Source of the DNA: Carbonactinospora thermoautotrophica
Lineage (GTDB): Bacteria > Actinomycetota > Actinomycetes > Streptomycetales > Carbonactinosporaceae
NCBI RefSeq assembly: GCF_001543895.1
Contig: NZ_JYIJ01000016.1
Span: forward strand, 248,001 to 312,000
Length of the DNA stretch: 64,000 nucleotides
Reading direction: 5' to 3'
Each line of letters opens with the position of its first letter. Within the stretch, counting starts at the first letter, position 1. The notes under the pieces were generated by a model that worked only from the letters and a program-made list of their open reading frames with translations, did no database searches and had not been told where the DNA came from. The translations under genes were made by a program, and so were the position numbers. Below are positions 1 to 9,012 of the stretch, piece by piece.

Positions 1-615
1 GATCCGTAGCAGCACCCCGGCGATCAACGCGAAGAGAACGGATTCTGCGGAGGCGGGCACGACCCAGGCCCAGGCGGTCCACGCGCCGATCACGGGGCTC
101 GCGGATGCCAGCACCAGCCAGGGCATCAACCGGCGCGGGGAACGACCGAGGAGGCCGGCGAGTGCAGCCCCCTCACCGGTCGCATGCACGAGGAGCGCCA
201 GCAGGACGGTACCGGTTCCGATCACTGCGAGCGCTGCGCCTTCGATCATGCGGTGCACGGCCATTGCGATGGCGGCCCCTGCCCCGTACACCGGGTCGGA
301 TTCGCAGGCGCAACTGTTCCGGGCGGCGAGTCCGAACGCGACGTAGCCGATAACACCGAGGACGGGAATGATCCACAGGGGCAGCCCGGCGTCCGTGGCC
401 GCGCTGACCGCACCCGGGAGCACATCGCCGATGGTCACCACCATCAGGACGCCGGACGCGGCGCCAAGAAGGGGGGCGGAGCGGCTGGTGAGGCGGCAAC
501 CGAGCCAAGCGCCGAAGATCGTGGCCGCGGCCACCAGGAAGATCCCGACCCCTGCCGGGAAGGCCCCGGCTGCCGGTCCGTCCACGCCGTGGGCGAGTAA
601 GACCGCTGACGTCAT
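1..615 (-). CDS. ZIP-family-like metal transporter, partial (runs off the window)
   Basis: Membrane protein of which the first 205 codons are visible; the 3' end lies beyond base 1. Translating the minus strand from ATG at 615 gives several hydrophobic segments and two HxxxEG motifs (HRMIEG and HATGEG), the pattern ZIP (Zrt/Irt-like) transporters place on adjacent helices to bind metal. Between helices is a polar loop with Cys-Ala-Cys. An AAGGAG ribosome site lies 8 bases upstream and overlaps the coxE stop codon, so the gene is the last seen cistron of the CO dehydrogenase operon and is probably translationally coupled. ZIP proteins import Zn, Fe, Mn or other divalent metals; the substrate here is unknown. 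The family call rests on motifs and hydrophobicity only. Confidence 0.72.
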   Translation of the reverse strand, partial: MTSAVLLAHGVDGPAAGAFPAGVGIFLVAAATIFGAWLGCRLTSRSAPLLGAASGVLMVVTIGDVLPGAVSAATDAGLPLWIIPVLGVIGYVAFGLAARNSCACESDPVYGAGAAIAMAVHRMIEGAALAVIGTGTVLLALLVHATGEGAALAGLLGRSPRRLMPWLVLASASPVIGAWTAWAWVVPASAESVLFALIAGVLLRI

Positions 616-628
616 GGGGGGATCTCCT

Positions 629-1879
629 TCAGCTATGGGGACGCCCTTCCGGCGCGTGTCGGGATCCGGGTCCGTTCTCTTCGGCGATCGCCTCGATGAC
701 CTCGGCGAGGGCTGCGTAGCTGTGGCCGCTCACGAACGCGTCGCAATATGGCAGGGCTGCGGCCATCCCGCCGGTGAGCGGGGCGTATCCGGGGGCCGCC
801 TTGCGCGGGTTGACCCACACGATGCGGTAGGCGAGGCGGGCGAGCCGGGCCATCTCGCGCCCGACGGCGCCGGGATCCTCACTCTCCCAGCCGTCAGAGA
901 AGATCACGACCACCGCCCCGCGAGCCATCCCCCGCCGGCCGAAGCGGTTGTTGAACTCTGCCAGGGCACGACCGATCCGCGTGCCGCTCGACCAGTCGGA
1001 GGCGGTGACACCCGCTCGGCGCAGCGCGACTTCGGGGCTCGCGCCCCGGAGGACTGGTGTGAGCCGGGTGAGCCGGGTGGCGAACACGAAAGCCTCGGCG
1101 GACACGCCAACGGCGGCCTGCTGGAAGAAACGCAGGTAGGCGAGGGTGTACGGCTCCATCGAGCCGGAGATGTCGCACAACAGCACCAACCGGCGGCGAC
1201 GGAGGCGGTTGTGGCAGCGGGCCAAGTCGACCGGGTCGCCGCCGGTGCGCTGGCTGCGGCGCAGGCTGCGGCGCAGGTCGATGTGGCGGCCGCCGTGCTT
1301 GGCTTCCTTGCGGCGCGTCTTGCGCAACGGGGTGCTCACGACGAGCGACGCGATGAGGCGACGCAGGGCGGCGAGCTCATCCACGTCCAGGGCGCCGAAG
1401 TCCTTGTGGGCGAGGGCCTCGTCGGCGCTGCTGATCGCCCGCAGGGCCTCGACTTCCCGATCGGTGTCGGTGTCGGTGCCGGCACCGCCACCCGGCCGCG
1501 GGGTGCCGCCCCGCATCGCCGACCCCGTTAGCCGCGGGGACTGACCGGACAGGACCGGCGGCCGGCTGGAATCGGGCTCAACGCCCTCCAGCTGCGGGTT
1601 GTTGCGGTCACCGCGGTCTTCGGCCGGATCGAGGAAACCGCCGAAGACCGCGTCGAAGACCCGATCGAACGCCCCGAGCTGCTCGCGCTCGGTCACGAAG
1701 GCCAAGCGGGCCGCCCAGTACAGGCTGGATCGGTCCACGGGCGGGAGCAGGCGCAGCGCCTCGAGGAAGCGCACCGTCCGCTCGGGCGTGACGGCCACAC
1801 CGGCGCGGCGCAGCGCCTCGCCGAACCTGCCCGCGAAGTCGGCGAGCTCGAAGGTGGGCAGAGCGGTGTGCTCAGTCAT
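629..1879 (-). CDS. coxE: CoxE, VWA-domain CO dehydrogenase maturation protein
   Basis: Von Willebrand factor A protein of 416 residues. It is known to work with the CoxD ATPase in assembling the sulfur- and copper-containing Mo site of CO dehydrogenase. The MIDAS motif DISGSM is at about residues 236-241 and is followed by the rest of the VWA fold (a TRIGRAL segment and an FSDGWES strand). The N-terminal 110 residues are the helical part typical of the family; a Gly/Asp/Thr-rich linker lies around residues 110-145. I chose ATG 1879, which overlaps the coxD stop by 8 bases, rather than the upstream in-frame codon at 1909, because the overlap gives coupled translation and removes a non-conserved leader. 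Downstream is the ZIP-like gene. Confidence 0.9.
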   Translation of the reverse strand: MTEHTALPTFELADFAGRFGEALRRAGVAVTPERTVRFLEALRLLPPVDRSSLYWAARLAFVTEREQLGAFDRVFDAVFGGFLDPAEDRGDRNNPQLEGVEPDSSRPPVLSGQSPRLTGSAMRGGTPRPGGGAGTDTDTDREVEALRAISSADEALAHKDFGALDVDELAALRRLIASLVVSTPLRKTRRKEAKHGGRHIDLRRSLRRSQRTGGDPVDLARCHNRLRRRRLVLLCDISGSMEPYTLAYLRFFQQAAVGVSAEAFVFATRLTRLTPVLRGASPEVALRRAGVTASDWSSGTRIGRALAEFNNRFGRRGMARGAVVVIFSDGWESEDPGAVGREMARLARLAYRIVWVNPRKAAPGYAPLTGGMAAALPYCDAFVSGHSYAALAEVIEAIAEENGPGSRHAPEGRPHS

Positions 1880-2873
1880 CACTGGTGCCGACCAGCCACC
1901 CCAGGCCACGCTCGCGCACTAGCTCGTGGTCTTCACGGTACTTGAGCAGGACACCCAGGGTACGCTCCGCAGCGTTGACGTCGAGCCGGTCCACGCCGAG
2001 CAGGGTGAGCGCCGAGATCCAGTCGATGCTCTCAGCGATGCCGGGCGGCTTCTGGATCTCCAGCGTGCGGAGCCGTTGCACGGCCGCCGCCACGTCGCTC
2101 GCGAGCGACTCCGAGGTGCCGGGGACCCGGCGCCGCACGATCTCGATGAGCTGCTCCCTGGTGGGGTAGTCGATCCAGTGGTACAGGCACCGGCGCTTCA
2201 GGGCGTCGTGGAGGTCCCGGGTGCGGTTGGAGGTGAGCACGACGATCGGGGGCACCGTGGCGCGAATGGTGCCGATCTCGGGGATGGTCACGCTCGCCTC
2301 GGCCAGTACCTCGAGCAGGAACGCCTCGAAGTCCTCGTCTGCCCGGTCGACCTCGTCGATCAGCAGCACCGCGGGCATCGGGCCAGGGTGGGTGATCGCG
2401 GCGAGCACCGGGCGCCGGACCAGGAACTGGTCGGTGAACAAGTCGGACTCGGACAGCTCGACGTGCCGGGACTCTGCGAGGCGGATGCTCAGCAGCTGGC
2501 GAGGGTAGTTCCACTCGTACAGGGCCTCAGCGGCGTCCAGGCCGTCGTAGCACTGGAGACGGATCAGCGGGGTGTCGAGGACAGCCGCGATCGCCTTGGC
2601 CGCCTCGGTCTTGCCCACGCCGGCTTCGCCTTCAAGGAGCAGCGGTTGCGGGAGGCGCAGCGCGAGGTAGAGCGCGGTCAGCAATCCGGGGTCGGCCACG
2701 TAGTCGACGGCGTCAAGAGCGGCGCGCAGCCGCTCGATGTCGGGGACGGCTTGCTCGACAGCTGGAACCTGTCCACCGAACGTCGGCCGGTAGGCTCGCG
2801 GTCCTCCGGCGTCGGAAGAACCACCCTGCTGTGGTTCTTCGCGGAGGACGGTTGCGGTCTGGTCGATTCGCAC
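1872..2873 (-). CDS. coxD: CoxD, MoxR-type AAA+ ATPase for CO dehydrogenase maturation
   Basis: AAA+ ATPase of the MoxR group, 333 residues. CoxD is required in known carboxydotrophs for post-translational assembly of the Mo-Cu cluster of CoxL. Walker A GEAGVGKT is at about residues 82-89 and Walker B LLIDEVD at about 169-175. The start is GTG 2873, placed 6 bases after AGGAG; the ATG at 2936 would add a proline-rich leader without a ribosome site. The first 40 residues are polar and probably unstructured. The gene follows the XdhC-YHS gene after 90 bases and overlaps coxE by 8 bases, so D and E are likely made together, as expected for an ATPase/VWA pair. Confidence 0.92.
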   Translation of the reverse strand: MRIDQTATVLREEPQQGGSSDAGGPRAYRPTFGGQVPAVEQAVPDIERLRAALDAVDYVADPGLLTALYLALRLPQPLLLEGEAGVGKTEAAKAIAAVLDTPLIRLQCYDGLDAAEALYEWNYPRQLLSIRLAESRHVELSESDLFTDQFLVRRPVLAAITHPGPMPAVLLIDEVDRADEDFEAFLLEVLAEASVTIPEIGTIRATVPPIVVLTSNRTRDLHDALKRRCLYHWIDYPTREQLIEIVRRRVPGTSESLASDVAAAVQRLRTLEIQKPPGIAESIDWISALTLLGVDRLDVNAAERTLGVLLKYREDHELVRERGLGWLVGTSDD

Positions 2874-2963
2874 GGTTCGCTCCTGGAGACATGGGTCATG
2901 TGGCGGTCTGACCGGGGTGCCGACGCCGGATGGCATTCCCGCCGCACCGTAGCAGCGCCGTCG

Positions 2964-3899
2964 TCAGTGCGCGCCGGCGCCCGTGTATCGGGCGGGGTCG
3001 GATTCGAATGCGGCGCGGCACCCTTCGCAGCAGAACCACCACCGCTTGCCCTCAAGATCGATGTGCGGCGTGCTGTCCACTGCGGCGACGGTCATGCCGC
3101 ACACGGGGTCGACCGCGGTCGTCGGGGCGGGGGCGGTGTTTTCGGTCACCCCGGTGTGCCCGCCCGTTCGGGGCGGCTCAGACCGCACGGACGTGACGAT
3201 CTCGGCCAAGATCGACAGGGCGACTTCCCCGGGCGTGCGCGCGCCGATCTCCAAACCGGCCGGGGTACGGATCCTCGCCCGCTGCTCCGGCGTCAGGTCC
3301 AAGCTGGCCAGCACCGCCTCACCGCGCTTGCGGCTCGCGACCAGCCCCACGTACGGCACTCCCGCGCGCACCGCGAGGGTGAGGAGGGGCTCTTCGTCGC
3401 GCCCGTGGGAGGCGACAACGACCGCGGCGACGCCGTCGAGGGACTCGGCCTTGACCTCGTGGGCGGCGACGGCCTGGATGTCGTACTCAAGGCCTGGACC
3501 CAGCGCCACCAGGTGGCGGCCGATGGGCGTGTCACCGAGAACGAGCACTTTCGGGGCGGGGAGCACCGGCTCGAGAAAGATCTCCAGCTCCCCGCCCGAG
3601 AGACACGGATTGCCGACCTCGACGGCCCCCTCCTCGACGACCGGCTCACCGGTCTTGTCCGGTGAGATCCGCAACAGCAACGGCTCGCCGGTCTGCAGTG
3701 TCTCTAGGCCGTACCGGCGCACTGTCGCCTCCGCGCAGGTGCCGCCGACGAACCCTTCCATGTTGCCGTCGGCCAGCACCAGCGCGGTGTCCCCTGGGTG
3801 CGCGCTCGTCGGTCGACGAGCGCGCACCACCGTGGCCTTGACAAACGGGGCACGCCGGGCTTTCAGCTCGGCCATCCGTTGGTCGAGGACAGATCTCAC
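2964..3899 (-). CDS. coxF: XdhC/CoxF-family protein fused to a C-terminal YHS domain
   Basis: XdhC/CoxF proteins serve maturation of molybdenum hydroxylases, binding or sulfurating the cofactor before insertion. The 311-residue product has an N-terminal XdhC_CoxI part (GGTCAE around residue 54), a Rossmann-like C-terminal XdhC part (VLVLGD... through [10 protein letters not shown]), then a Thr/Pro linker and a YHS domain at about 264-311 with the pattern DPVCGM...WWFCCEGC...DPARY. Cysteines 267, 290, 291 and 294 are candidates for metal binding. The GTG start at 3899 overlaps the coxL stop as GTGA, indicating coupling; the ATG at 3938 lies inside coxL. YHS domains occur in heavy-metal (often copper) proteins. 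The fusion is unusual among CoxF proteins I know, and its role in copper delivery is inference. Confidence 0.88.
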   Translation of the reverse strand: MRSVLDQRMAELKARRAPFVKATVVRARRPTSAHPGDTALVLADGNMEGFVGGTCAEATVRRYGLETLQTGEPLLLRISPDKTGEPVVEEGAVEVGNPCLSGGELEIFLEPVLPAPKVLVLGDTPIGRHLVALGPGLEYDIQAVAAHEVKAESLDGVAAVVVASHGRDEEPLLTLAVRAGVPYVGLVASRKRGEAVLASLDLTPEQRARIRTPAGLEIGARTPGEVALSILAEIVTSVRSEPPRTGGHTGVTENTAPAPTTAVDPVCGMTVAAVDSTPHIDLEGKRWWFCCEGCRAAFESDPARYTGAGAH

Positions 3900-6253
3900 T
3901 GGGGCGGCTCCACGCTTCCGTACTTCATCGCCGTCCACACCCGGCTCGGGGTCAGCGGCATGTCCACGTGGCGGACACCGATGGCGTCCATCACCGCGTT
4001 CACCACCGCGGCGGGCGAACCCACCGTCGCCGACTCACCCACACCCTTGGCCCCCAGCGGGTGGTGCGGGGACGGGGTGACGGTGTAGCCCAGCTCCCAC
4101 GACGGGCACTCCAGGGCGGTCGGGAGCAGGTAGTCCATGAACGACCCGCCCAGGCAGTTGCCCTCCTCGTCGAAGCCGATGAACTCCATCAACGCCATGC
4201 CGACACCGTCGGCCAGACCGCCGTGCACCTGCCCCTCGATGATCATCGGGTTGATGCGGGTGCCACAGTCGTCGACCGCGATGAACCGACGCACCTTGAC
4301 ATGCCCGGTGCCGGGGTCGACGTCCACCACGCAGATGTAGGCCCCGTAGGGGTAGGTGAGGTTCGGCGGGTTGTAGACCGTCTGCGCCTCCAGGTGCCCC
4401 TCCACCCCTTCGGGCAGCTCAAGGTCACCGTGCGCGGCCAGGGCGATCTCCTGGATGGTCTTGCCCTTCTCCGGGTCGCCCTTGACGAACCAGCGCCCCT
4501 TCTCCCACTCCAGGTCCTCGGGAGACACCTCGAGCATGGCGCTCGCGATCAGCCGGGCCTTGTCCCGCACCTTGCGGGAGACGACGGCCGCGGCCGCACC
4601 CGACACCGGCATGGACCGGCTGCCGTAGGTGCCGAGTCCGAACGGGGTCTGGTCGGTGTCGCCGTGGATGACGTCGATGTCCTCCGGCGGGATGCCCAGC
4701 TCCTCGGCGACGATCTGAGCGAACGTCGTCTCATGCCCCTGGCCCTGGGTCTGCACGCTCAGCCGCAGCACCGCCTTGCCGGTCGGGTGCACACGCAGCT
4801 CGCACCCGTCGGCCATGCCCAGGCCCAGGATGTCCATGTGCTTGCGGGGCCCCGCACCCACGGCCTCGGTGAAGAACGAGATCCCGATCCCCATCAGCTC
4901 GCCGCGGGCACGCCTCTCGGCCTGCTCCTTGCGCAGCTCCTCGTACCCGGCGATGTCCATGGCCTTGCGCAGGCAGGTGGGGTAGTCCCCGGAGTCGTAC
5001 ACCCACCCGGTCTTGGCCTGGTAGGGGAACTGCTCAGGCCGCAGCAGGTTCTTCATGCGCAGCTCGGCCGGGTCCATGTTCAGCTCGTCGGCCAGGCAGT
5101 CGACCATGCGCTCGACCAGGTACACCGCCTCGGTGACCCGGAACGAGCAGGCGTAGGCGACGCCGCCCGGGGCCTTGTTGGTGTAGACACCGGTGACCTT
5201 GCAGTGGGCGGCCTCGAGGTCGTACGAGCCGGTGAAGACGTGGAAGAAACCGGCCGGGTACTTCGCCGGCTGGGCCTGGGCGTTGAACGCGCCGTGGTCG
5301 CCGAGCACGTTCACCCGGAGCGCGAGGATCTTGCCGTCGCGGGTCGCCGCGATCTCCCCGCGCATGTGGTAGTCGCGGGCGAAGGAGGTGCTCATGAGGT
5401 TCTCCGAGCGGTCCTCCATCCACTTCACCGGCTTGCCGGTGACGATCGACCCGACGATCGCCAACACGTACCCGGGGTAGATGCCCACCTTGTTCCCGAA
5501 ACCGCCGCCGATGTCGGGGGCGATCACGCGGATCTTGTGCTCGGGCAGGCCCGCCACCATCGCATAAAGCGTGCGGTGGGCGTGCGGCGCCTGGGTGGTG
5601 CTCCACAGGGTGAGCTTCCCGTCGACCTTGTCGAAGTGGGCCACCGCCCCGCAGGTCTCCAACGGCGCGGGGTGCACCCGCGGGTACAGCATGTCCTGGG
5701 TGACCACCACGTCGGCCTTGGCGAAGACCGCGTCGGTGGCCTCCTTGTCGCCGGCCTCCCAGTCGAAGATGTGGTTGTCGGTCTTGCCTTCCAGGTCGTC
5801 CCGGATGACCGGCGCGTCGGGGTCCAGCGCGCGCCGGGGGTCGACGACCGCCGGCAACGGCTCGTACTCGACATCGATCAGCTCCAGGGCGTCCCGAGCC
5901 GAGTAGTGGTCCTCGGCGACGACGAAGGCCACCTCCTGACCCTGGAACCGCACCTTGTCGGTGGCCAGCACGGCCTGGGTGTCCAGCGACAGGGTCGGCA
6001 TCCAGGCCAGGTTCATGCTCTCCAGGGTCTTGCCGGTGATCACGGCCTTCACCTTGGGGTGGGCCTCAGCGGCCGAGGTGTCGATCGACACGATGCGGGC
6101 GTGCGCGAACGGGCTGCGCAGGATGGCGCCGTGCAGCATGCCCGGCAGCTTCACGTCGTCGACGTACGTACCCTTGCCCCGGACGAAGCGCTGGTCCTCC
6201 TTGCGCTTCAGCGAGCCAAAGCCGATCGGTCGTTCTTCCTTGACGGCGGTCAC
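3896..6253 (-). CDS. coxL: Aerobic CO dehydrogenase large subunit, form I (molybdoprotein)
   Basis: Large subunit of the Mo-Cu CO dehydrogenase, which oxidises CO with water to CO2 and two electrons. The product is 785 residues, close to the usual 800. The form I active-site loop AYACSFR is present, with the copper-binding Cys at about residue 369; form II enzymes have AYRGAGR here. The C-terminal GVGESA provides the catalytic glutamate, and GGGFGNK and the QGQGHET region are molybdopterin contacts. The start is GTG 6253, two bases after the coxS stop and behind GGGAG; the ATG at 6298 lies within coxS. It sits in the canonical M-S-L order. The key Cys and Glu are intact, so this is expected to be a true CO dehydrogenase. 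Confidence 0.97.
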   Translation of the reverse strand: MTAVKEERPIGFGSLKRKEDQRFVRGKGTYVDDVKLPGMLHGAILRSPFAHARIVSIDTSAAEAHPKVKAVITGKTLESMNLAWMPTLSLDTQAVLATDKVRFQGQEVAFVVAEDHYSARDALELIDVEYEPLPAVVDPRRALDPDAPVIRDDLEGKTDNHIFDWEAGDKEATDAVFAKADVVVTQDMLYPRVHPAPLETCGAVAHFDKVDGKLTLWSTTQAPHAHRTLYAMVAGLPEHKIRVIAPDIGGGFGNKVGIYPGYVLAIVGSIVTGKPVKWMEDRSENLMSTSFARDYHMRGEIAATRDGKILALRVNVLGDHGAFNAQAQPAKYPAGFFHVFTGSYDLEAAHCKVTGVYTNKAPGGVAYACSFRVTEAVYLVERMVDCLADELNMDPAELRMKNLLRPEQFPYQAKTGWVYDSGDYPTCLRKAMDIAGYEELRKEQAERRARGELMGIGISFFTEAVGAGPRKHMDILGLGMADGCELRVHPTGKAVLRLSVQTQGQGHETTFAQIVAEELGIPPEDIDVIHGDTDQTPFGLGTYGSRSMPVSGAAAAVVSRKVRDKARLIASAMLEVSPEDLEWEKGRWFVKGDPEKGKTIQEIALAAHGDLELPEGVEGHLEAQTVYNPPNLTYPYGAYICVVDVDPGTGHVKVRRFIAVDDCGTRINPMIIEGQVHGGLADGVGMALMEFIGFDEEGNCLGGSFMDYLLPTALECPSWELGYTVTPSPHHPLGAKGVGESATVGSPAAVVNAVMDAIGVRHVDMPLTPSRVWTAMKYGSVEPPQ

Positions 6254-6255
6254 GG

Positions 6256-6735
6256 TCAGCTCCCTACGGTCTTGGCGGTCGAGTGCTCCGCGGCCCACTG
6301 AATGGCCCTAACGATGTTCAGGTAGCCGGTGCACCGGCACAGCTGGCCGGAGATCGCCTCGCGGATCTCGGCCTCGGTCGGATTGGGATTCTCGTTGAGC
6401 AGCGCCCGGGCGGTCATCAGCATGCCCGGGGTGCAGAAGCCGCACTGCAGGCCGTGCTTCTCGATGAAGCCCTGCTGGACGGGGTCGAGGTTGCCGTCGA
6501 CCTCCAGGCTTTCGACGGTACGCACCTCGTGCCCGGCAGCCATGGCGGCGAGAACCGTACAGCTCTTGACCGGCTTCCCGTCCAGAAGCACGGTGCAGGC
6601 GCCGCAGTTGCTGGTGTCACAGCCCCAGTGGGTGCCGGTGAGGCCCAGATCGTCGCGCAGGAAGCGCACCAGCAGGTGGCGCGGCTCGATCTCGCGAGTG
6701 TAGTCCTCGCCGTTGACGTTGATGGTGATCTGCAT
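6256..6735 (-). CDS. coxS: CO dehydrogenase small subunit, 2x[2Fe-2S]
   Basis: Iron-sulfur subunit that carries electrons from the Mo site to the FAD of CoxM. The 159 residues hold the plant-type [2Fe-2S] cysteines C39, C44, C47 and C59 (CDTSNCGAC...C) and the helical-domain set C98, C101, C133 and C135 (CGFC...CRC). I chose ATG 6735, which follows AGGGAGG by 7 bases; a TTG two codons upstream is the only other start. The start lies just past the coxM stop and the stop lies two bases before the coxL start, typical of a tightly coupled coxMSL operon. All eight cysteines are present. Confidence 0.97.
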   Translation of the reverse strand: MQITINVNGEDYTREIEPRHLLVRFLRDDLGLTGTHWGCDTSNCGACTVLLDGKPVKSCTVLAAMAAGHEVRTVESLEVDGNLDPVQQGFIEKHGLQCGFCTPGMLMTARALLNENPNPTEAEIREAISGQLCRCTGYLNIVRAIQWAAEHSTAKTVGS

Positions 6736-6737
6736 CC

Positions 6738-7607
6738 TCAAGCCTCCCTTCCTGCGGCGCGGGCCACGGCCCGCCGCAGCGCGCGCTTCGTAAGCTCACC
6801 GGCCAGATGCCGCTTGTACTCGGCACTGCCCCGGGTGTCGGTGATCGGCTCGCACACCTCGGACGCGATGCGACCAGCTTCGGCGAACAGTTCCTCGGAG
6901 GGCTCCTTGCCGCGCACCGCCTCCTCCACCTGGTGGGCGTGCAAGATACCCACCGCGGCATACCCGAAGCCGGCGTCGGCGATCCGCCCGTTGTTCAGCG
7001 AGACGGCCGCCCCCACGGCGGCGATCGCCCAGTCCCCCGCCTTGCGCTCGACCTTCTCGTAGGCGCTCCCGGCGTTCTGCCAGACCGGGATGCGAACCTC
7101 AACAAGCATCTCACCCGGGCCGACTGCGGTCTCGTACGGGCCCAGGTGGAACTCATCCATCGACACGACACGGGAGCCGTCCGCACCCCGGATCACGGCC
7201 TGGGCCTTCACGGCGGCGCACACCGCGGAGAGGTCCTCGGACGGGTCAGCCTGGCACAGCGAGCCACCGATCGTGCCCCGGTTGCGGACCAGCGGGTCAG
7301 CGATCACTCGCTCGGCGTCGTGGAAGATCGGGAAAAATCGCCCGATGAGCTCCGACTCGAGCAGGGTGCGGTGTCGGGTGAGCGCGCCGATACGCAGCTC
7401 AGAACCTTCCTGGCGCACGTAGTCGAGCTCGTGAAGATCGTTGATGTCGATGACGACCTCCGGCCGGGCGAGCCGGAGCTTCATCATTGGCAGGAGGCTG
7501 TGGCCTCCGGCGATGATACGCGCCTCGTCGCCGAAGCGCTGGAGCAGCGCAAGCGTCTCATCGACGCTCTTCGCTCGTTGGTACTCAAACGGCGCCGGTA
7601 CCTGCAC
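6738..7607 (-). CDS. coxM: CO dehydrogenase medium subunit, FAD-binding
   Basis: Flavoprotein subunit that passes electrons from CoxS to the quinone pool. The 289 residues show the two FAD pyrophosphate motifs AGGHSLLP (about 33-40) and TIGGS (about 112-116), at almost the same positions as in the Oligotropha enzyme. The start is GTG 7607 behind AAGGAG; the ATG at 7697 would add 30 residues of arginine-rich leader not seen in the family. This is the first gene of the minus-strand operon, facing the divergent coxG group across a 661-base spacer that must carry its promoter. Confidence 0.96.
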   Translation of the reverse strand: MQVPAPFEYQRAKSVDETLALLQRFGDEARIIAGGHSLLPMMKLRLARPEVVIDINDLHELDYVRQEGSELRIGALTRHRTLLESELIGRFFPIFHDAERVIADPLVRNRGTIGGSLCQADPSEDLSAVCAAVKAQAVIRGADGSRVVSMDEFHLGPYETAVGPGEMLVEVRIPVWQNAGSAYEKVERKAGDWAIAAVGAAVSLNNGRIADAGFGYAAVGILHAHQVEEAVRGKEPSEELFAEAGRIASEVCEPITDTRGSAEYKRHLAGELTKRALRRAVARAAGREA

Positions 7608-8268
7608 GGCACTCTCCTTCCCGTCGCGGTCCGAACCCCGTACCGCTGGACCCGCACTTTGGAGCCGAACCCACAAGCGGGTCAACGGCGAGTTCAAGGA
7701 ATTGTTAACTTAAACCAGAACGGCGTGCACGCCGGATGTGAGGGGCTGCTCGCCGGCCTCAAGGTGACCCTCCACGGCTCATGATTCCGACGGCCCGGGG
7801 TGACCGGCGCGAGGGTGCTCGCCTCGGGAGTTCGGTGATCCGTTGGTCGTGCGGAGCGCCAGCGGGATCACGTTGACGCTGGGCGGTTGGCAGCAGTGCC
7901 ACGGAAGATCCCGGTGTTGGCCGAGGAGATCCCAGCAAGTTCGGGAAGCTTCGGAGATTGCGGGTGAGTTGTGTAGGTTCGTCACGACACCAGCGGCGAC
8001 CCAGGCCGTGCTGACCCGCTCCAACCGGGTGCCGATGAGCAGCTTCAAGCCACCCGTCCACGTCACGATTTGGAACACAACCAGCAGTTAAGCGATAACT
8101 GAAGAGTACATTGACCGGCACGGTGACAGGCGTTCATCGTTACCGCTCGGACCCGAGGCCCGGCGCCGGCCGGACCGCCACACCCCCCCTGCCCCGACGT
8201 GGATCCACACGCCCCGCGGCGGGCCCGGGTACCACCGGGGAACCTACAGGTAAGGAGGATCGTCCGCG
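7608..8268 (+). promoter_or_regulatory. Divergent cox control region without a convincing gene
   Basis: This spacer separates coxM (minus) from coxG (plus). It has two AT-rich islands: one at about 7695-7715 containing GTTAAC, near the coxM end, and one at about 8070-8115 containing the inverted repeat CAGTTA-AGCGA-TAACTG (8085-8101), near the coxG end. Either could hold promoters or operators. A minus-strand open frame at 7779-8078 (99 codons) has mixed codon use and no recognisable family, so I do not call it a gene. No -35/-10 pair is clear enough to name. Confidence 0.45.
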
Positions 8269-8976
8269 ATGGACTTCACCAACGAGTTTCGAGTCAGCCT
8301 GCCGGTGGAGCAGACCTGGCAGCTGTTCACCGACGTGGAGCGGATCGCCCCGTGTATGCCGGGCGCCCAGCTCACCGAGGTGCACGGTGACCAATACCAC
8401 GGGACGGTCAAGGTCAAGGTCGGCCCGGTAACCACCCAGTTCAAGGGCGTCGCGGCCTTCGAGCAGCTGGACGCCACGAACCGGACCATGGTGCTCAAGG
8501 CCGAGGGCCGGGACACCCGCGGTCAGGGCAACGCCAGCGCGCTCATCACCGTCCAGCTCACCCCCGACGGCACCGGCACCAAGGTCGTCGTCAAGACCGA
8601 CCTGAAGATCACCGGCAAGCTGGCCCAGTTCGGCAAGGGCGTGATCGAGGACATCAGCAAGAAACTGCTGGCGCAGTTCGTCGACGCCCTGGAGAACCAG
8701 CTGGTGGCCCAGGAGAAGCCCGCACCCGCCGCCCAGCCCGCCGGCGCCACCACCAGCACCACCACCAGCGCCACCACCAGCGCCGCCGCACCCACCGGGG
8801 CCGGAGCGGCGACCACCCCGTCGGCGACGACCGCTCCCCGCCGGATCGAGTCCCCTGAGGTCGAGCCCCTGGACCTGATGGACGTCGCCCGCGGCGCGGT
8901 CCTCAAGCGCGCTATCCCCCCGGTCGCCGCCCTCGTCGTCCTCGCCGCCATCCTCATCTGGTGGTTCAACCGATGA
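8269..8976 (+). CDS. coxG: CoxG, SRPBCC-fold membrane-anchored CO dehydrogenase accessory protein
   Basis: CoxG proteins tether CO dehydrogenase to the cytoplasmic membrane and are thought to help pass electrons to quinone. Residues 1-150 form a SRPBCC (polyketide cyclase-like) domain, recognisable from the N-terminal FRVSLPVEQTW, the CMPGAQL motif and VKVKVGPV. There follows an Ala/Thr/Pro-rich linker (about 150-205), then a single C-terminal hydrophobic helix at about 214-232 ending in WWFNR, the membrane anchor. AAGGAGG lies 10 bases before the ATG. It is the first gene of the divergent accessory operon coxG-xdhC-mocA. Domain order and anchor match CoxG of other carboxydotrophs. Confidence 0.92.
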   Translation: MDFTNEFRVSLPVEQTWQLFTDVERIAPCMPGAQLTEVHGDQYHGTVKVKVGPVTTQFKGVAAFEQLDATNRTMVLKAEGRDTRGQGNASALITVQLTPDGTGTKVVVKTDLKITGKLAQFGKGVIEDISKKLLAQFVDALENQLVAQEKPAPAAQPAGATTSTTTSATTSAAAPTGAGAATTPSATTAPRRIESPEVEPLDLMDVARGAVLKRAIPPVAALVVLAAILIWWFNR

Positions 8977-9012
8977 ACAAACCCGGCAGACGACACAACT
9001 AGAGGAAACCCG

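Noticed and set aside
1926-3665. 579-codon plus-strand frame opposite coxD and coxF
   Set aside because: Mirror of real genes in high-GC DNA; product is Arg/Gly/Asp-rich with no family, while the minus strand has clear coxD and XdhC motifs.
3968-6301. 777-codon plus-strand frame opposite coxL
   Set aside because: Antisense shadow of coxL; no domain or ribosome site.
7779-8078. 99-codon minus-strand frame in the cox spacer
   Set aside because: No family, no ribosome site and uneven codon bias; it sits where promoters are expected.
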